The notes beneath the pieces were generated by a model. That model had not been told where the DNA came from, did not search any database, and saw only the letters and a program-made list of their open reading frames with translations. DNA of 64,000 nt, from the NCBI GenBank assembly GCA_963678235.1, contig OY782766.1, positions 3,286,001-3,350,000 of the forward strand. The letters run 5' to 3'. The position numbers and the translations under genes were made by a program. Below, piece by piece: positions 8,233-15,712 of this stretch (positions are counted from its first letter, which is position 1; every line of letters starts with the position of its first letter). The stretch comes from JABMQB01 sp963678235 (lineage in GTDB: Bacteria; Bacteroidota; Bacteroidia; Bacteroidales; Prolixibacteraceae).

Positions 8233-8619
8233 ATGGAAGTTGTAAACACATTAGGCCGTAGAAAATCTGCTGTTGCCCGTATTTATGTTAGCGAAGGAAA
8301 AGGAAACGTTACAATAAACAAACGCGATATCAAAGATTATTTCCCAACAGAAATACTCCAATTTGTTGCCTTACAGCCATTATTATTAATGGAAGTTAAA
8401 GAAAACTACGACATCAAAGTAAATTTAGATGGTGGTGGTTTTAAAGGACAAGCAGAAGCAATGAGGCTTGCAATTGCACGTGCCCTTGTTGAAATTGATG
8501 CCGATTCAAGGCCAAAACTTAAACAAGCTGGTTTTCTTACACGTGATCCTCGCGAAGTTGAAAGGAAAAAACCTGGACAACCAAAAGCACGTAAAAAATT
8601 CCAGTTCTCAAAACGTTAA
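8233..8619 (+). CDS. rpsI: 30S ribosomal protein S9
   Basis: S9 sits in the head of the small subunit, and its basic C-terminal tail reaches the P site. The 128-residue protein begins MEVVNTLGRRKSAVARIYVS and has GGGFKGQAEAMRLAIARALV, LTRDPREVERKKPGQPKARK and the typical terminal KKFQFSKR, where the last arginine contacts P-site tRNA. It lies 5 bp after rplM, so the two genes are co-transcribed. Confidence 0.98.
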   Translation: MEVVNTLGRRKSAVARIYVSEGKGNVTINKRDIKDYFPTEILQFVALQPLLLMEVKENYDIKVNLDGGGFKGQAEAMRLAIARALVEIDADSRPKLKQAGFLTRDPREVERKKPGQPKARKKFQFSKR

Positions 8620-8646
8620 ACTATTATTATTTATATATGGATCTAA

Positions 8647-8693
8647 AACTGCTGAGATTCTTAAACATTTAGTTTCCCGACTACTCAGTGGTT
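8647..8693 (+). promoter_or_regulatory. Hairpin between rpsI and rpsB, candidate S2 leader
   Basis: AACTGCTGAG (8647-8656) and CTCAGTGGTT (8684-8693) form ten pairs including two G-U wobbles, enclosing a 27-nt loop, and the stem ends 33 nt before the rpsB start. No U-run follows, so it is not a terminator. A regulatory leader for the rpsB-tsf part of the operon is plausible but unproven. Confidence 0.35.
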
Positions 8694-8726
8694 GCTTTTA
8701 TGCAAGATTTATTAAAAAGTAAACAG

Positions 8727-9536
8727 ATGCCAAAAACAAATTTTCAAGAATTATTAGATGCAGGTGTACATTTCGGTCACCTCAAAAGAAAATGGAACCC
8801 TAACATGGAGCCTTACATCTTCATGGAAAAAAACGGGATCCACATCATCGATCTTCAAAAAACAATCGTAAAAATTGACGAAGCTGCTGCTGCAGTTAAG
8901 CAAATTGCAAAATCAGGTCGTAAAATTTTATTTGTTGCCACTAAAAAGCAGGCAAAAGATATTGTTGCCGACTTGGTTGGTGGTGTTAATATGCCTTACG
9001 TAACAGAACGTTGGCCAGGAGGTATGCTTACCAACTTCCCAACAATCCGTAAAGCGGTTAAAAAAATGTTGTCGATCGACAAACTTGCAAAAGATCCTAG
9101 CTGGGATAACCTTTCAAAAAGGGAAAAACTTCAAATTACCCGTCAAAGGGCGAAGCTGGAAAAAGTTTTGGGAAGTATTTCTGACCTTACACGTTTACCT
9201 GCAGCATTATTTGTGGTAGATGTGTTGAAAGAAAAAATAGCAGTCAGGGAAGCAATTAAACTTGGAATCCCTGTGTTTGCGATAGTGGATACAAACTCAA
9301 ACCCTGAATTGGTTGATTTTGTAATTCCGGCAAACGATGATGCCTCACAATCTATTAAATTGATTACAGGTATTATGACCGAAGCTATCAAAGAGGGCTT
9401 ATCAGAACGCAAAATGGAAAATGAAAAAGCAGATGTTGCTGATTCTGATTCCGATTCAGAAAGCGAAGAAGAAGCTCCAAAGAAAACCAGAAAGAGAACA
9501 TCAAGTAAAGAAAACGTACAAACGGAAGACGAATAA
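8727..9536 (+). CDS. rpsB: 30S ribosomal protein S2
   Basis: S2 is a late-assembly protein of the small subunit near the mRNA exit. The family start MPKTNFQELLDAGVHFGHLK fixes the ATG at 8727; an earlier in-frame ATG at 8700 lies just beyond the predicted leader hairpin and adds no family sequence. Conserved blocks include GIHIIDLQKT, LFVATKKQAKDIV, ERWPGGMLTNFPTIRKAVKK and IPVFAIVDTNSNPELVDFVI. The last ~35 residues form an acidic then basic tail (DSDSDSESEEEAPKKTRKRT), longer than in many bacteria but common in Bacteroidota. tsf follows after 40 bp. Confidence 0.97.
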   Translation: MPKTNFQELLDAGVHFGHLKRKWNPNMEPYIFMEKNGIHIIDLQKTIVKIDEAAAAVKQIAKSGRKILFVATKKQAKDIVADLVGGVNMPYVTERWPGGMLTNFPTIRKAVKKMLSIDKLAKDPSWDNLSKREKLQITRQRAKLEKVLGSISDLTRLPAALFVVDVLKEKIAVREAIKLGIPVFAIVDTNSNPELVDFVIPANDDASQSIKLITGIMTEAIKEGLSERKMENEKADVADSDSDSESEEEAPKKTRKRTSSKENVQTEDE

Positions 9537-9576
9537 AAATAACAGGTAAACTTAAATTTACCCAAATAAATATATT

Positions 9577-10404
9577 ATGGCATTCACAACAGCAGATGTA
9601 GTTAAACTACGTAAATTAACTGGTGCAGGAATGATGGACTGCAAACAAGCATTAGGTGAATCGGATGGTGATTTTGATGGTGCTTTGCAAATAATCCGTG
9701 AAAAAGGAAAAGCAATTGCCAATAAGCGTGCCGACAGAGAAGCATCTGAAGGTGTTGCTCTGGCAAAAGTATCAGACGATAAAACAAAAGGAGCTATTGT
9801 AGTTCTTAACTGCGAAACCGACTTTGTGGCTAAAAATGAAAACTTCATTGCCTTTGCACAAAAAATCCTTGATGCAGCAGTAGAAAACAACGCTGCAGAT
9901 TTGGATTCGGTTAAAGCATTACAATTGGACGGTCAAACCATTGCCGACCTTGTAAGCGAGCAAACCGGTGTAATCGGTGAAAAACTTGAACTTTCATATT
10001 ATAGTATGATCGAATCTGATTATGTTGCTACATATATCCATCCTGGAAACAAATTAGCAACTTCAGTTGGTTTTAACAAAGCCGAAGTTGATGCAAGCGT
10101 TTCTAAAGATGTTGCAATGCAAGTTGCAGCAATGAGCCCTATAGCAGTCGATAAAGATTCTGTAGCTAAAGATGTTATTGAAAAAGAATTAGAAATTGCA
10201 AAAGAAAAATACCGCCAGGAAGGTAAACCTGAAAACATGCTTGACAAAATTGCACAAGGTGCTCTAAACAAGTTCTTTAAAGAAAATACTTTACTTGAGC
10301 AGGTTTATGTAAAAGATGGTAAAATGTCTATCAAAGACTTCTTAAAACAAGCGGATAAAGACTTAACTGTCACTAAATTCGACCGGTACACCCTGTCAGT
10401 TTAA
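9577..10404 (+). CDS. tsf: Elongation factor Ts
   Basis: EF-Ts regenerates EF-Tu-GTP by displacing GDP. The 275-residue protein has the N-terminal UBA-like module with VKLRKLTGAGMMDCKQAL, the signature KRADREASEGVA, and the core motif LNCETDFVAKNENF with the TDFV element that contacts EF-Tu. The C-terminal part contains YRQEGKPENMLDKIAQGALN and KFFKENTLLEQVYVKD. It closes the rplM-rpsI-rpsB-tsf operon and is followed within 25 bp by a strong terminator. Confidence 0.98.
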   Translation: MAFTTADVVKLRKLTGAGMMDCKQALGESDGDFDGALQIIREKGKAIANKRADREASEGVALAKVSDDKTKGAIVVLNCETDFVAKNENFIAFAQKILDAAVENNAADLDSVKALQLDGQTIADLVSEQTGVIGEKLELSYYSMIESDYVATYIHPGNKLATSVGFNKAEVDASVSKDVAMQVAAMSPIAVDKDSVAKDVIEKELEIAKEKYRQEGKPENMLDKIAQGALNKFFKENTLLEQVYVKDGKMSIKDFLKQADKDLTVTKFDRYTLSV

Positions 10405-10427
10405 GAAACTTGTTTCACAATATTCTT

Positions 10428-10462
10428 GAGCTTCCTGTTTCAATACAGGAAGCTCTTTTTTT
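10428..10462 (+). terminator. Terminator of the rplM-tsf operon
   Basis: The stem GAGCTTCCTGT (10428-10438)/ACAGGAAGCTC (10445-10455) is a perfect 11 bp with a six-base loop, followed by a seven-T run. Confidence 0.95.
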
Positions 10463-10480
10463 GTCTTTTCACCAACAAAA

Positions 10481-10510
10481 TTATAAGCAATAAAATTTCT
10501 TTGCTTATAA
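10481..10510. repeat. Perfect 10-bp inverted repeat upstream of pyrH
   Basis: TTATAAGCAA (10481-10490) and TTGCTTATAA (10501-10510) are separated by 10 bp and end 43 bp before the pyrH start codon. With a half-site spacing of two helical turns it looks like a dimer-binding operator; it could also be an RNA hairpin in the leader. Confidence 0.5.
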
Positions 10511-10553
10511 TCTAAATTGATTTGGTTATTTTTAAAATTAAAAATTGTATCCA

Positions 10554-11264
10554 ATGGTAAAGTATAAGAGAATCCTATTAAAATTAAGTGGCGAATCACT
10601 AATGGGAACCCAGGAATATGGTATCGACCAGCAACGTCTTTCGGACTATGCCGAACAGATAAAAGAGATAGCTGATTTGGGTGTCCAGGTTGCTATCGTT
10701 ATTGGCGGCGGAAATATTTTCAGGGGACTCAGTGGCGCTGCACAAGGCTTCGACAGGGTTAAAGGTGATCAAATGGGAATGCTGGCAACCGTCATTAACA
10801 GTCTGGCCTTAAACTCTGCCTTAAACTCCATCGGTGCAAAATCAAAAGTCCTGACTGCTATTCGTATGGAACCTATCGGTGAGTTTTATTCGAAAGACAA
10901 AGCTGTAGAATTATTAAACCAAGGCTATGTTACTATCTTCTCTGCTGGCACCGGAAACCCATATTTTACTACAGATACCGGCAGTTCGTTGAGAGGTATT
11001 GAGATTGAGGCTGATGTGTTCCTAAAAGGAACAAGGGTGGATGGTATTTACACAGCAGATCCTGAAAAAGATCCAACTGCTACAAAGTTTGATGAAATCT
11101 CATTTGATGAAATCTATCATAAGGGATTAAAGATAATGGACCTAACCGCAACAACCATGTGCAAAGAGAATAATTTGCCCGTTGTTGTTTTCAATATGGA
11201 CCAAAAAGGGAGCTTACTAAAAGTCGTTAATGGCAATAAAATAGGCACTATTGTGCACAGTTAG
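10554..11264 (+). CDS. pyrH: UMP kinase
   Basis: PyrH phosphorylates UMP to UDP and belongs to the amino-acid kinase fold, not the adenylate-kinase-like fold. The start is the ATG at 10554 (MVKYKRILLKLSGESLMG); three codons of open frame upstream begin with a TTG and are not conserved. Diagnostic motifs are VIGGGNIFRG, DQMGMLATVINSLAL, the GTGNPYFTTDTGSSLRGIEI ATP/UMP-site block and VDGIYTADPEKDPTATKFDE. It is 236 residues long, the normal size. Between tsf and frr it keeps the widespread bacterial order rpsB-tsf-pyrH-frr. Confidence 0.98.
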   Translation: MVKYKRILLKLSGESLMGTQEYGIDQQRLSDYAEQIKEIADLGVQVAIVIGGGNIFRGLSGAAQGFDRVKGDQMGMLATVINSLALNSALNSIGAKSKVLTAIRMEPIGEFYSKDKAVELLNQGYVTIFSAGTGNPYFTTDTGSSLRGIEIEADVFLKGTRVDGIYTADPEKDPTATKFDEISFDEIYHKGLKIMDLTATTMCKENNLPVVVFNMDQKGSLLKVVNGNKIGTIVHS

Positions 11265-11303
11265 GAAAATTGGGCGGTTTTTAGATTTTAGGGTGTAAAT
11301 TAT

Positions 11304-11333
11304 TTTCAAATATTCATATTTTTCATATATTTG
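11304..11333 (+). promoter_or_regulatory. Promoter of frr
   Basis: TATATTTG (11326-11333) matches TAnnTTTG. Upstream, TTTC (11304-11307) stands 18 bp away as a weak -33 box. A small hairpin CTAAC/GTTAG follows at about 11335-11348 in the 5' leader. Confidence 0.5.
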
Positions 11334-11373
11334 CTAACATTCGTTAGTTAGTAACTTATAGGTCTGATTATTT

Positions 11374-11937
11374 ATGCAAGAAGAAGCTGATTTTGTTTTA
11401 GAAGTATGTGGCGAGAAAATGAACACTGCCATTGTACATCTTGAAAAAGAACTGGTTCACATCAGGGCTGGAAAAGCTTCTCCCGCAATGTTAGATGGGG
11501 TTTTGGTCGAATATTACGGTAGCGCAACCCCTTTAGCCCAAGTATCTAATATTAGTACGCCCGATGCACGCACAATTGCAATTCAACCTTGGGAAAAAAC
11601 ATTGATCCCTGAAATTGAAAAAGCAATAATGGCTGCTAACCTTGGTTTAAACCCGGATAATAATGGTGAAATAATCCGCATTAATATTCCGGTGCTAACC
11701 GAAGAACGAAGAAAAGATTTGGTAAAACAAGTCCATAAAGAAGGTGAAAATGCTAAGATTAGCATTCGTCAGGCAAGGAAAGATGCCAACGATGGATTGA
11801 AGAAATTGCAAAAAGATGGCTTGTCAGAAGATCTTGAAAAAGATGCAGAAGCAAAAGTTCAGGATTTAACCGATGATTTTTCAAAAAAAGTTGATACCTT
11901 AGTACAATCTAAGGAACAAGATATTATGACCATTTGA
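11374..11937 (+). CDS. frr: Ribosome recycling factor
   Basis: RRF, with EF-G, splits the post-termination ribosome. The 187-residue protein has the three-helix-bundle and hinge sequence of the family: LEKELVHIRAGKASPAMLDG, VEYYGSATPLAQVSNISTPD, IQPWEKTLIPEIEKAI, the signature IRINIPVLTEERRKDLVKQV and RQARKDANDGLKKLQKDG. It follows pyrH by 109 bp with its own promoter and ends before a good terminator. Confidence 0.98.
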   Translation: MQEEADFVLEVCGEKMNTAIVHLEKELVHIRAGKASPAMLDGVLVEYYGSATPLAQVSNISTPDARTIAIQPWEKTLIPEIEKAIMAANLGLNPDNNGEIIRINIPVLTEERRKDLVKQVHKEGENAKISIRQARKDANDGLKKLQKDGLSEDLEKDAEAKVQDLTDDFSKKVDTLVQSKEQDIMTI

Positions 11938-11990
11938 TTGTTTCTAGTTTTCTGTTTTCTGAACATTGTTTAATTGTTTTCATGGCTTTG

Positions 11991-12020
11991 AGGCAGCTTT
12001 ATAAAAGCTGCCTTAATTTT
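11991..12020 (+). terminator. Terminator of frr
   Basis: AGGCAGCTTT (11991-12000) and AAAGCTGCCT (12004-12013) are perfect 10-bp arms with a three-base loop, followed by TAATTTTT. Confidence 0.85.
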
Positions 12021-12042
12021 TGCCCTAATTTTACCTACGGTT

Positions 12043-12375
12043 ATGGATGAAAAAACAAAAAAAGAAATCCTTCAAAAAATAGAATCGGAAATCCGAAAAA
12101 CAGTGGAAAACATTGCCGCTTACAAGGAAATAACCCAACCAATTGCCCCGGAAAATGCCATTGGAAGAATTTCAAGGATGGATGCCATTAACAATAAAAG
12201 CATTGCTGAAGCAGCATTAAGAAAAGCAAATGAAAAGCTGACCAACTTAAACTATATGTTGTCTCAAATTGACCAAAAAGATTTTGGTTTTTGCGCCAAA
12301 TGCAAACAGGCAATTCCTCTTGGCAGACTTCTGTTAATGCCGCAAAGCAAATTCTGCGTTAATTGCTCCCGGTAA
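12043..12375 (+). CDS. TraR/DksA family zinc-finger protein
   Basis: This 110-residue protein has an N-terminal helical part rich in Lys/Glu and a C-terminal four-cysteine zinc finger: CAKCKQAIPLGRLLLMP followed by CVNC. The segment YMLSQIDQKDFGFCAKCKQA is the standard DksA/TraR entry to the finger. Proteins of this family bind RNA polymerase through the secondary channel and modify promoter responses, for example to ppGpp. It lacks the long coiled coil of E. coli DksA, so it is a short DksA-like paralogue rather than DksA itself. It converges with tnaA, whose stop codon is 6 bp away. Confidence 0.85.
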   Translation: MDEKTKKEILQKIESEIRKTVENIAAYKEITQPIAPENAIGRISRMDAINNKSIAEAALRKANEKLTNLNYMLSQIDQKDFGFCAKCKQAIPLGRLLLMPQSKFCVNCSR

Positions 12376-12381
12376 ACAAAT

Positions 12382-13752
12382 TTATGCTTTGTATAATTCG
12401 ACCGTAAAATGACGCATTATTGGCGCCTCTTTATGGATTTTAAGCCCTGTCCTGATCTCATCCCTCATATCATATACATTCTTTAGCCCTGCGGCAACAA
12501 CATCCATGTGGTTATTCGTATAGGTCCTTCGTGGAATCGCCAAACGTAAAAATTCCAGCTTGGGGTATCGGTTGTCTTTGGTTTCCGGATCGCGGTCGGC
12601 CAACAAAGTTCCAACTTCAACACCTCTTACCCCGGCTTCGAGATAAAGAATAATTGCCAGGGTTTGTGCGATGTATTCTTCTTTAGGCACATTGGGCAAA
12701 AACCTTTTTGCATCTACAAAAACACCATGTCCGCCAATTGGTTTCTGAATGGGAATACCATATTCAATCAATTTATTCCCCAAATATTCGACCTGCGAGA
12801 TTCTTGTTTCCAGATAATCTTTGTGCGTTACTTCTTTTAATCCCACTGCCAAAGCATTCATATCCCTTCCGGCCATTCCGCCATAGGTTACAAAACCTTC
12901 AAACATAATATTAAAGGTTGTGGCTTTTTCAAACAGTTCTTTGCTGCTCATTGCCAAAAAGCCCCCAATGTTTACAATACCGTCTTTTTTACTGCTCATG
13001 GTCATTCCATCGGCATATGAATACATTTCCCTAACAATATCTTTGATCGACTTATCGGTATATTCGGGTTCCCTTTTTTTGATAAACCATGCATTTTCGG
13101 CAAACCTTGCCGAATCAAACAACACCGTGGTACCGTATTTTTTGGCGAGCGCTTTTACCTGTTTAAGGTTCTCCATTGATACTGGCTGCCCTCCCGATGT
13201 ATTGCAGGTAAGAGTCATAACAATAAGTGGAATATTAGCCTCCGATTTCAGGACATCTTCCAACTTTTCCAAATCAACATTCCCTTTAAACGGATAATCG
13301 CTTTCGGTATTAAATGCCTCATCAATGGTGCAATCAACTGCCCGGGCCTTCCTAAATTCGATATGCCCTTTGGTCGTATCAAAATGAGAGTTACCTGGAA
13401 CAACATCTCCTTCTTTCAGCAATGTTGAGAACAACACATTTTCGGCTGCCCTACCCTGATGTGCCGGCAGGAAATATTCAAACCCGAACAAATCCTTAAT
13501 AACCTCTTTTAAATGATAATAGGAAGATGAACCAGCATAACTTTCGTCGCCCTGCATAATTGCTGCCCACTGGTTATCGCTCATTGCACCCGTACCACTA
13601 TCGGTTAACAGATCAATAAATACTTGTTCGCTTTTTAAATTAAATAGATTATAGTGAGCATCTTCAATCCACTTTTCACGTTGTTTTCTGGTGCTTCTAT
13701 AGATGGGCTCAACCATCTTTATTTTATACGATTCTGCAAATGGTAATTCCAT
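12382..13752 (-). CDS. tnaA: Tryptophanase (beta-eliminating PLP lyase)
   Basis: Tryptophanase cleaves L-tryptophan to indole, pyruvate and ammonia. The 456-residue protein aligns by eye with the tryptophanase/tyrosine phenol-lyase family: VFIDLLTDSGTGAMSDNQWA, QGRAAENVLFS, the substrate-facing DSARFAENAWFIKKREPEYT, the PLP lysine in MSSKKDGIVNIGGFL (about Lys256), GHGVFVDAKRFLP and LRLAIPRRTYTNNHMDVVA. The stretches FDTTKGHIEF and DSARFAENA[WY]FIKxRE favour tryptophanase over tyrosine phenol-lyase (TPL has DATRCVENAYFIKEQE). Substrate preference is therefore likely but not proven. Upstream there is a TAnnTTTG box and an 18-codon leader ORF, suggesting regulated expression. Confidence 0.88.
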   Translation of the reverse strand: MELPFAESYKIKMVEPIYRSTRKQREKWIEDAHYNLFNLKSEQVFIDLLTDSGTGAMSDNQWAAIMQGDESYAGSSSYYHLKEVIKDLFGFEYFLPAHQGRAAENVLFSTLLKEGDVVPGNSHFDTTKGHIEFRKARAVDCTIDEAFNTESDYPFKGNVDLEKLEDVLKSEANIPLIVMTLTCNTSGGQPVSMENLKQVKALAKKYGTTVLFDSARFAENAWFIKKREPEYTDKSIKDIVREMYSYADGMTMSSKKDGIVNIGGFLAMSSKELFEKATTFNIMFEGFVTYGGMAGRDMNALAVGLKEVTHKDYLETRISQVEYLGNKLIEYGIPIQKPIGGHGVFVDAKRFLPNVPKEEYIAQTLAIILYLEAGVRGVEVGTLLADRDPETKDNRYPKLEFLRLAIPRRTYTNNHMDVVAAGLKNVYDMRDEIRTGLKIHKEAPIMRHFTVELYKA

Positions 13753-13828
13753 GATTAATTGAATAAATGAAAAAATTACGAAAAGAATATTTCCTCTGGA
13801 AAATTATTAAGAGGATCAGGCGAGAAAA

Positions 13829-13885
13829 CTAGACGCTAAATGCATCCCGGTTTTTAATGTTGATGTATCGTTTTAAGTAATTCAT
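13829..13885 (-). CDS. Candidate 18-residue leader peptide upstream of tnaA
   Basis: On the minus strand an ATG at 13885 opens an 18-codon frame, MNYLKRYINIKNRDAFSV, ending in TAG, with the stop 76 bp before the tnaA start codon. It begins only about 12 bp after a perfect -7 box, so it would be translated from the very 5' end of the tnaA mRNA. In enterobacteria tnaA is controlled by the leader peptide TnaC; this peptide has no tryptophan and so is not TnaC-like in mechanism. A short hairpin CCTCT/AGAGG follows the stop. Whether it is translated is unknown. Confidence 0.35.
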   Translation of the reverse strand: MNYLKRYINIKNRDAFSV

Positions 13886-13896
13886 ATTTATAAGCG

Positions 13897-13904
13897 CAAA
13901 GTTA
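13897..13904 (-). promoter_or_regulatory. -7 box of the tnaA promoter
   Basis: TAACTTTG on the minus strand matches TAnnTTTG exactly. There is no TTTG at the right distance, only a T-rich stretch, so the -33 element is weak. The rest of 13905-14103 holds no gene or repeat I can support. Confidence 0.5.
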
Positions 13905-14103
13905 AGGGCTTTTAGCAAAAAAAACAGGCAATTTATCAGAGACTATTTAAATTTTATTTTTTAGAATGATTTTGATGTATTTTTTGCATAAACAAGGCGG
14001 ATATGACACGAATAGTACCAGCTATTTAAGGAGAATCCAACGTAGTTTAGGTGAAAAAGACCCAAAATCAAATGAATTAATAATTTTTAAAGAGTCTCTA
14101 ATT

Positions 14104-14484
14104 CTATTGGTTTATTTCATCCACGCTTGTTTTTAAAAAATCACGGGTGGAATAATCTTCATCTACGATTTCCCCATTCCATACAACAATGTCCAAATCC
14201 ATTGTTCTTGGTCCAAACTTAGGTGCTGTTCTGTCACGTCCAAGTTGGTCTTCGATGCTTTTTAATACAAGTTTTAATTGTTTTTTCGTGTAACTGGTTT
14301 CAATTTTTACCGCCCCATTGGTATATTCTGGCTGGTCTTTTATTCCGATAGGTTCAGTTTTCAAAAAACTTGAAACCTTTCGCACATCAACTTCCGTTTT
14401 AAGAATTTCCAACATTTTTTGGATGTTGTATTCAGCGTTGATATTAGAACCGATACCAATTATACAAACGTTCTTTGACATCAT
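14104..14484 (-). CDS. folK: 6-hydroxymethyl-7,8-dihydropterin pyrophosphokinase (HPPK)
   Basis: HPPK transfers pyrophosphate from ATP to 6-hydroxymethyl-dihydropterin in folate synthesis. The 126-residue protein is on the short side of the family. It contains the N-terminal IIGIGSNINAEYNIQKM and the signature FGPRTMDLDIVVWNGEIVD, whose two aspartates bind magnesium. Its ATG overlaps the folX stop (ATGA), so it is translated with the preceding pterin genes. No folP is present in the window. Confidence 0.93.
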   Translation of the reverse strand: MMSKNVCIIGIGSNINAEYNIQKMLEILKTEVDVRKVSSFLKTEPIGIKDQPEYTNGAVKIETSYTKKQLKLVLKSIEDQLGRDRTAPKFGPRTMDLDIVVWNGEIVDEDYSTRDFLKTSVDEINQ

Positions 14485-14834
14485 CTGCGAGCCTCCATCT
14501 CAAGGGATACCGATTCTGCAAAGCGCAGGGCATGTGGCTTATCCACTTCAACTTTGGCATAATTTACCCGTTCGTCTTCCATAACCATGTCGAGAATACT
14601 TTTTGTCAATACTTCCAGAAGCTTAAACTGCCCCTCTTGCACTAAAGCTATTACTTTCTTAGTAATCAGTTTATAATTATAAATGCTGTCTGGTTCATCC
14701 GACTCCAGTGCTTCTTCAGGAATATCGGTCTGTATTTCAATATTGATCAACACATCCTGTTTATTGGCCAGTTCCTCGGGATTAAATCCAATGTAGGTTC
14801 GTATCAGCAGATTTTTAACTCGAATAGTTGCCAT
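14481..14834 (-). CDS. folX: Dihydroneopterin aldolase/epimerase family protein, FolX-like
   Basis: The 117-residue protein belongs to the FolB/FolX fold. It resembles E. coli FolX (dihydroneopterin triphosphate 2'-epimerase) more than FolB: IRVKNLLIRTYIGFNPEEL, NKQDVLINIEI, YNYKLITKKVI, FKLLEVLTKSILDMV and especially VEVDKPHALRFAESVSLEM follow FolX almost block by block. It may act as epimerase, aldolase, or both. It lies between a FolM-like reductase and folK. Confidence 0.85.
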   Translation of the reverse strand: MATIRVKNLLIRTYIGFNPEELANKQDVLINIEIQTDIPEEALESDEPDSIYNYKLITKKVIALVQEGQFKLLEVLTKSILDMVMEDERVNYAKVEVDKPHALRFAESVSLEMEARR

Positions 14835-14853
14835 GTGAATTTGAATTTGTGGT

Positions 14854-15591
14854 TTAACCTTTATTTATTGATTTTCCTAAATTTTCGCCGCCATCGGCGA
14901 ACAACAGCTGACCTGTTAAATGTTCATTTTCTAAAATATAATCGATGCTTTGTAAAATGGGCTGAATCCCACCCGGTTTCTGCATAGGTATATTTTCAGC
15001 TAAACCCAGAAGGTAGTTATCATCTTTATCTTCAGGCGCTAGTGTTACCCCCGGGGCAATTGCATTCACTCGAATATCGGGAGCCATTTCGATTGCAGCC
15101 ATTTTTGTGAGCTCCCACAATGCTTTTTTTGATAAAGAATAAGCGGCATAATCCGACTTATTGCTTGTAATCCTGGTATCCACAAAGTTGATTATATTCC
15201 CTTTTTTACAGTTAAACATAAATTCCCTGCCTAAAACAAAGGGTGCCCGAAGATTTGTATTCATTTGCATGTCAAATAGTTCTGTACTTGTTTCATGAAT
15301 ATAGGCTTTATCGAAAACCGATGCATTATTAATCAGCAAATCCAATTGATTAATGTTCTTTAATAATGTCGGAATTATATTTTGAACCTCAGCTGGTTGT
15401 GATAGATCTGCTTTTATTAGCGGAAAAATTTTCAAGGGAAATTTCTTTGAGAGTTCGTCCGACAAATCAATTGCTTCCTTTTCGGAAGAGTTATAATGAA
15501 TAATAATATTCCATCCTTTGCCAGCCAAATGTTCAGAAATGGCTTTCCCAATTCGTTTTGAAGCACCTGTTATTAAAGCCGTTTTATTCAT
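14854..15591 (-). CDS. folM: Pteridine-reductase-type SDR, FolM-like dihydromonapterin reductase
   Basis: This 245-residue short-chain dehydrogenase starts with the TGxxxRxG cofactor motif (ALITGASKRIGKAISEHL), in which the arginine selects NADPH, typical of PTR1 and FolM. The usual catalytic serine is replaced by aspartate (NFVDTRITSNKSDYAAYSLS), as in FolM (FTDY...) and PTR1, while Tyr and Lys of YSLSK are kept. The C-terminus VRVNAIAPGVTLAPEDKDDN and GQLLFADGGENLG fit the family. FolM reduces dihydromonapterin to tetrahydromonapterin. The gene is directly upstream of the FolX-like gene, supporting that pathway. Plain SDR of other substrate is the alternative. Confidence 0.75.
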   Translation of the reverse strand: MNKTALITGASKRIGKAISEHLAGKGWNIIIHYNSSEKEAIDLSDELSKKFPLKIFPLIKADLSQPAEVQNIIPTLLKNINQLDLLINNASVFDKAYIHETSTELFDMQMNTNLRAPFVLGREFMFNCKKGNIINFVDTRITSNKSDYAAYSLSKKALWELTKMAAIEMAPDIRVNAIAPGVTLAPEDKDDNYLLGLAENIPMQKPGGIQPILQSIDYILENEHLTGQLLFADGGENLGKSINKG

Positions 15592-15656
15592 AATGAAAAG
15601 ATAGGCAATTTCTAATTAAAAACCTTGATACATCAAGAATGTTCAAGTTGGGTGCC

Positions 15657-15687
15657 ACAAAAAAGCCCGGAAATTAAATCCAGGCTT
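15657..15687 (-). terminator. Terminator of ribE (and the genes upstream of it)
   Basis: AAGCCCGGA (15663-15671) and TCCAGGCTT (15679-15687) form a nine-pair stem with one G-U. On the minus strand it is followed by TTTTTTG. Confidence 0.8.
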
Positions 15688-15712
15688 ACTTTTATTTAGT
15701 TAGTAATTTAAA

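Noticed and set aside
12382..13752. Tyrosine phenol-lyase as identity of the PLP lyase
   Set aside because: The motifs DSARFAENAWFIKKRE and FDTTKGH fit tryptophanase better than the tyrosine phenol-lyase equivalents.
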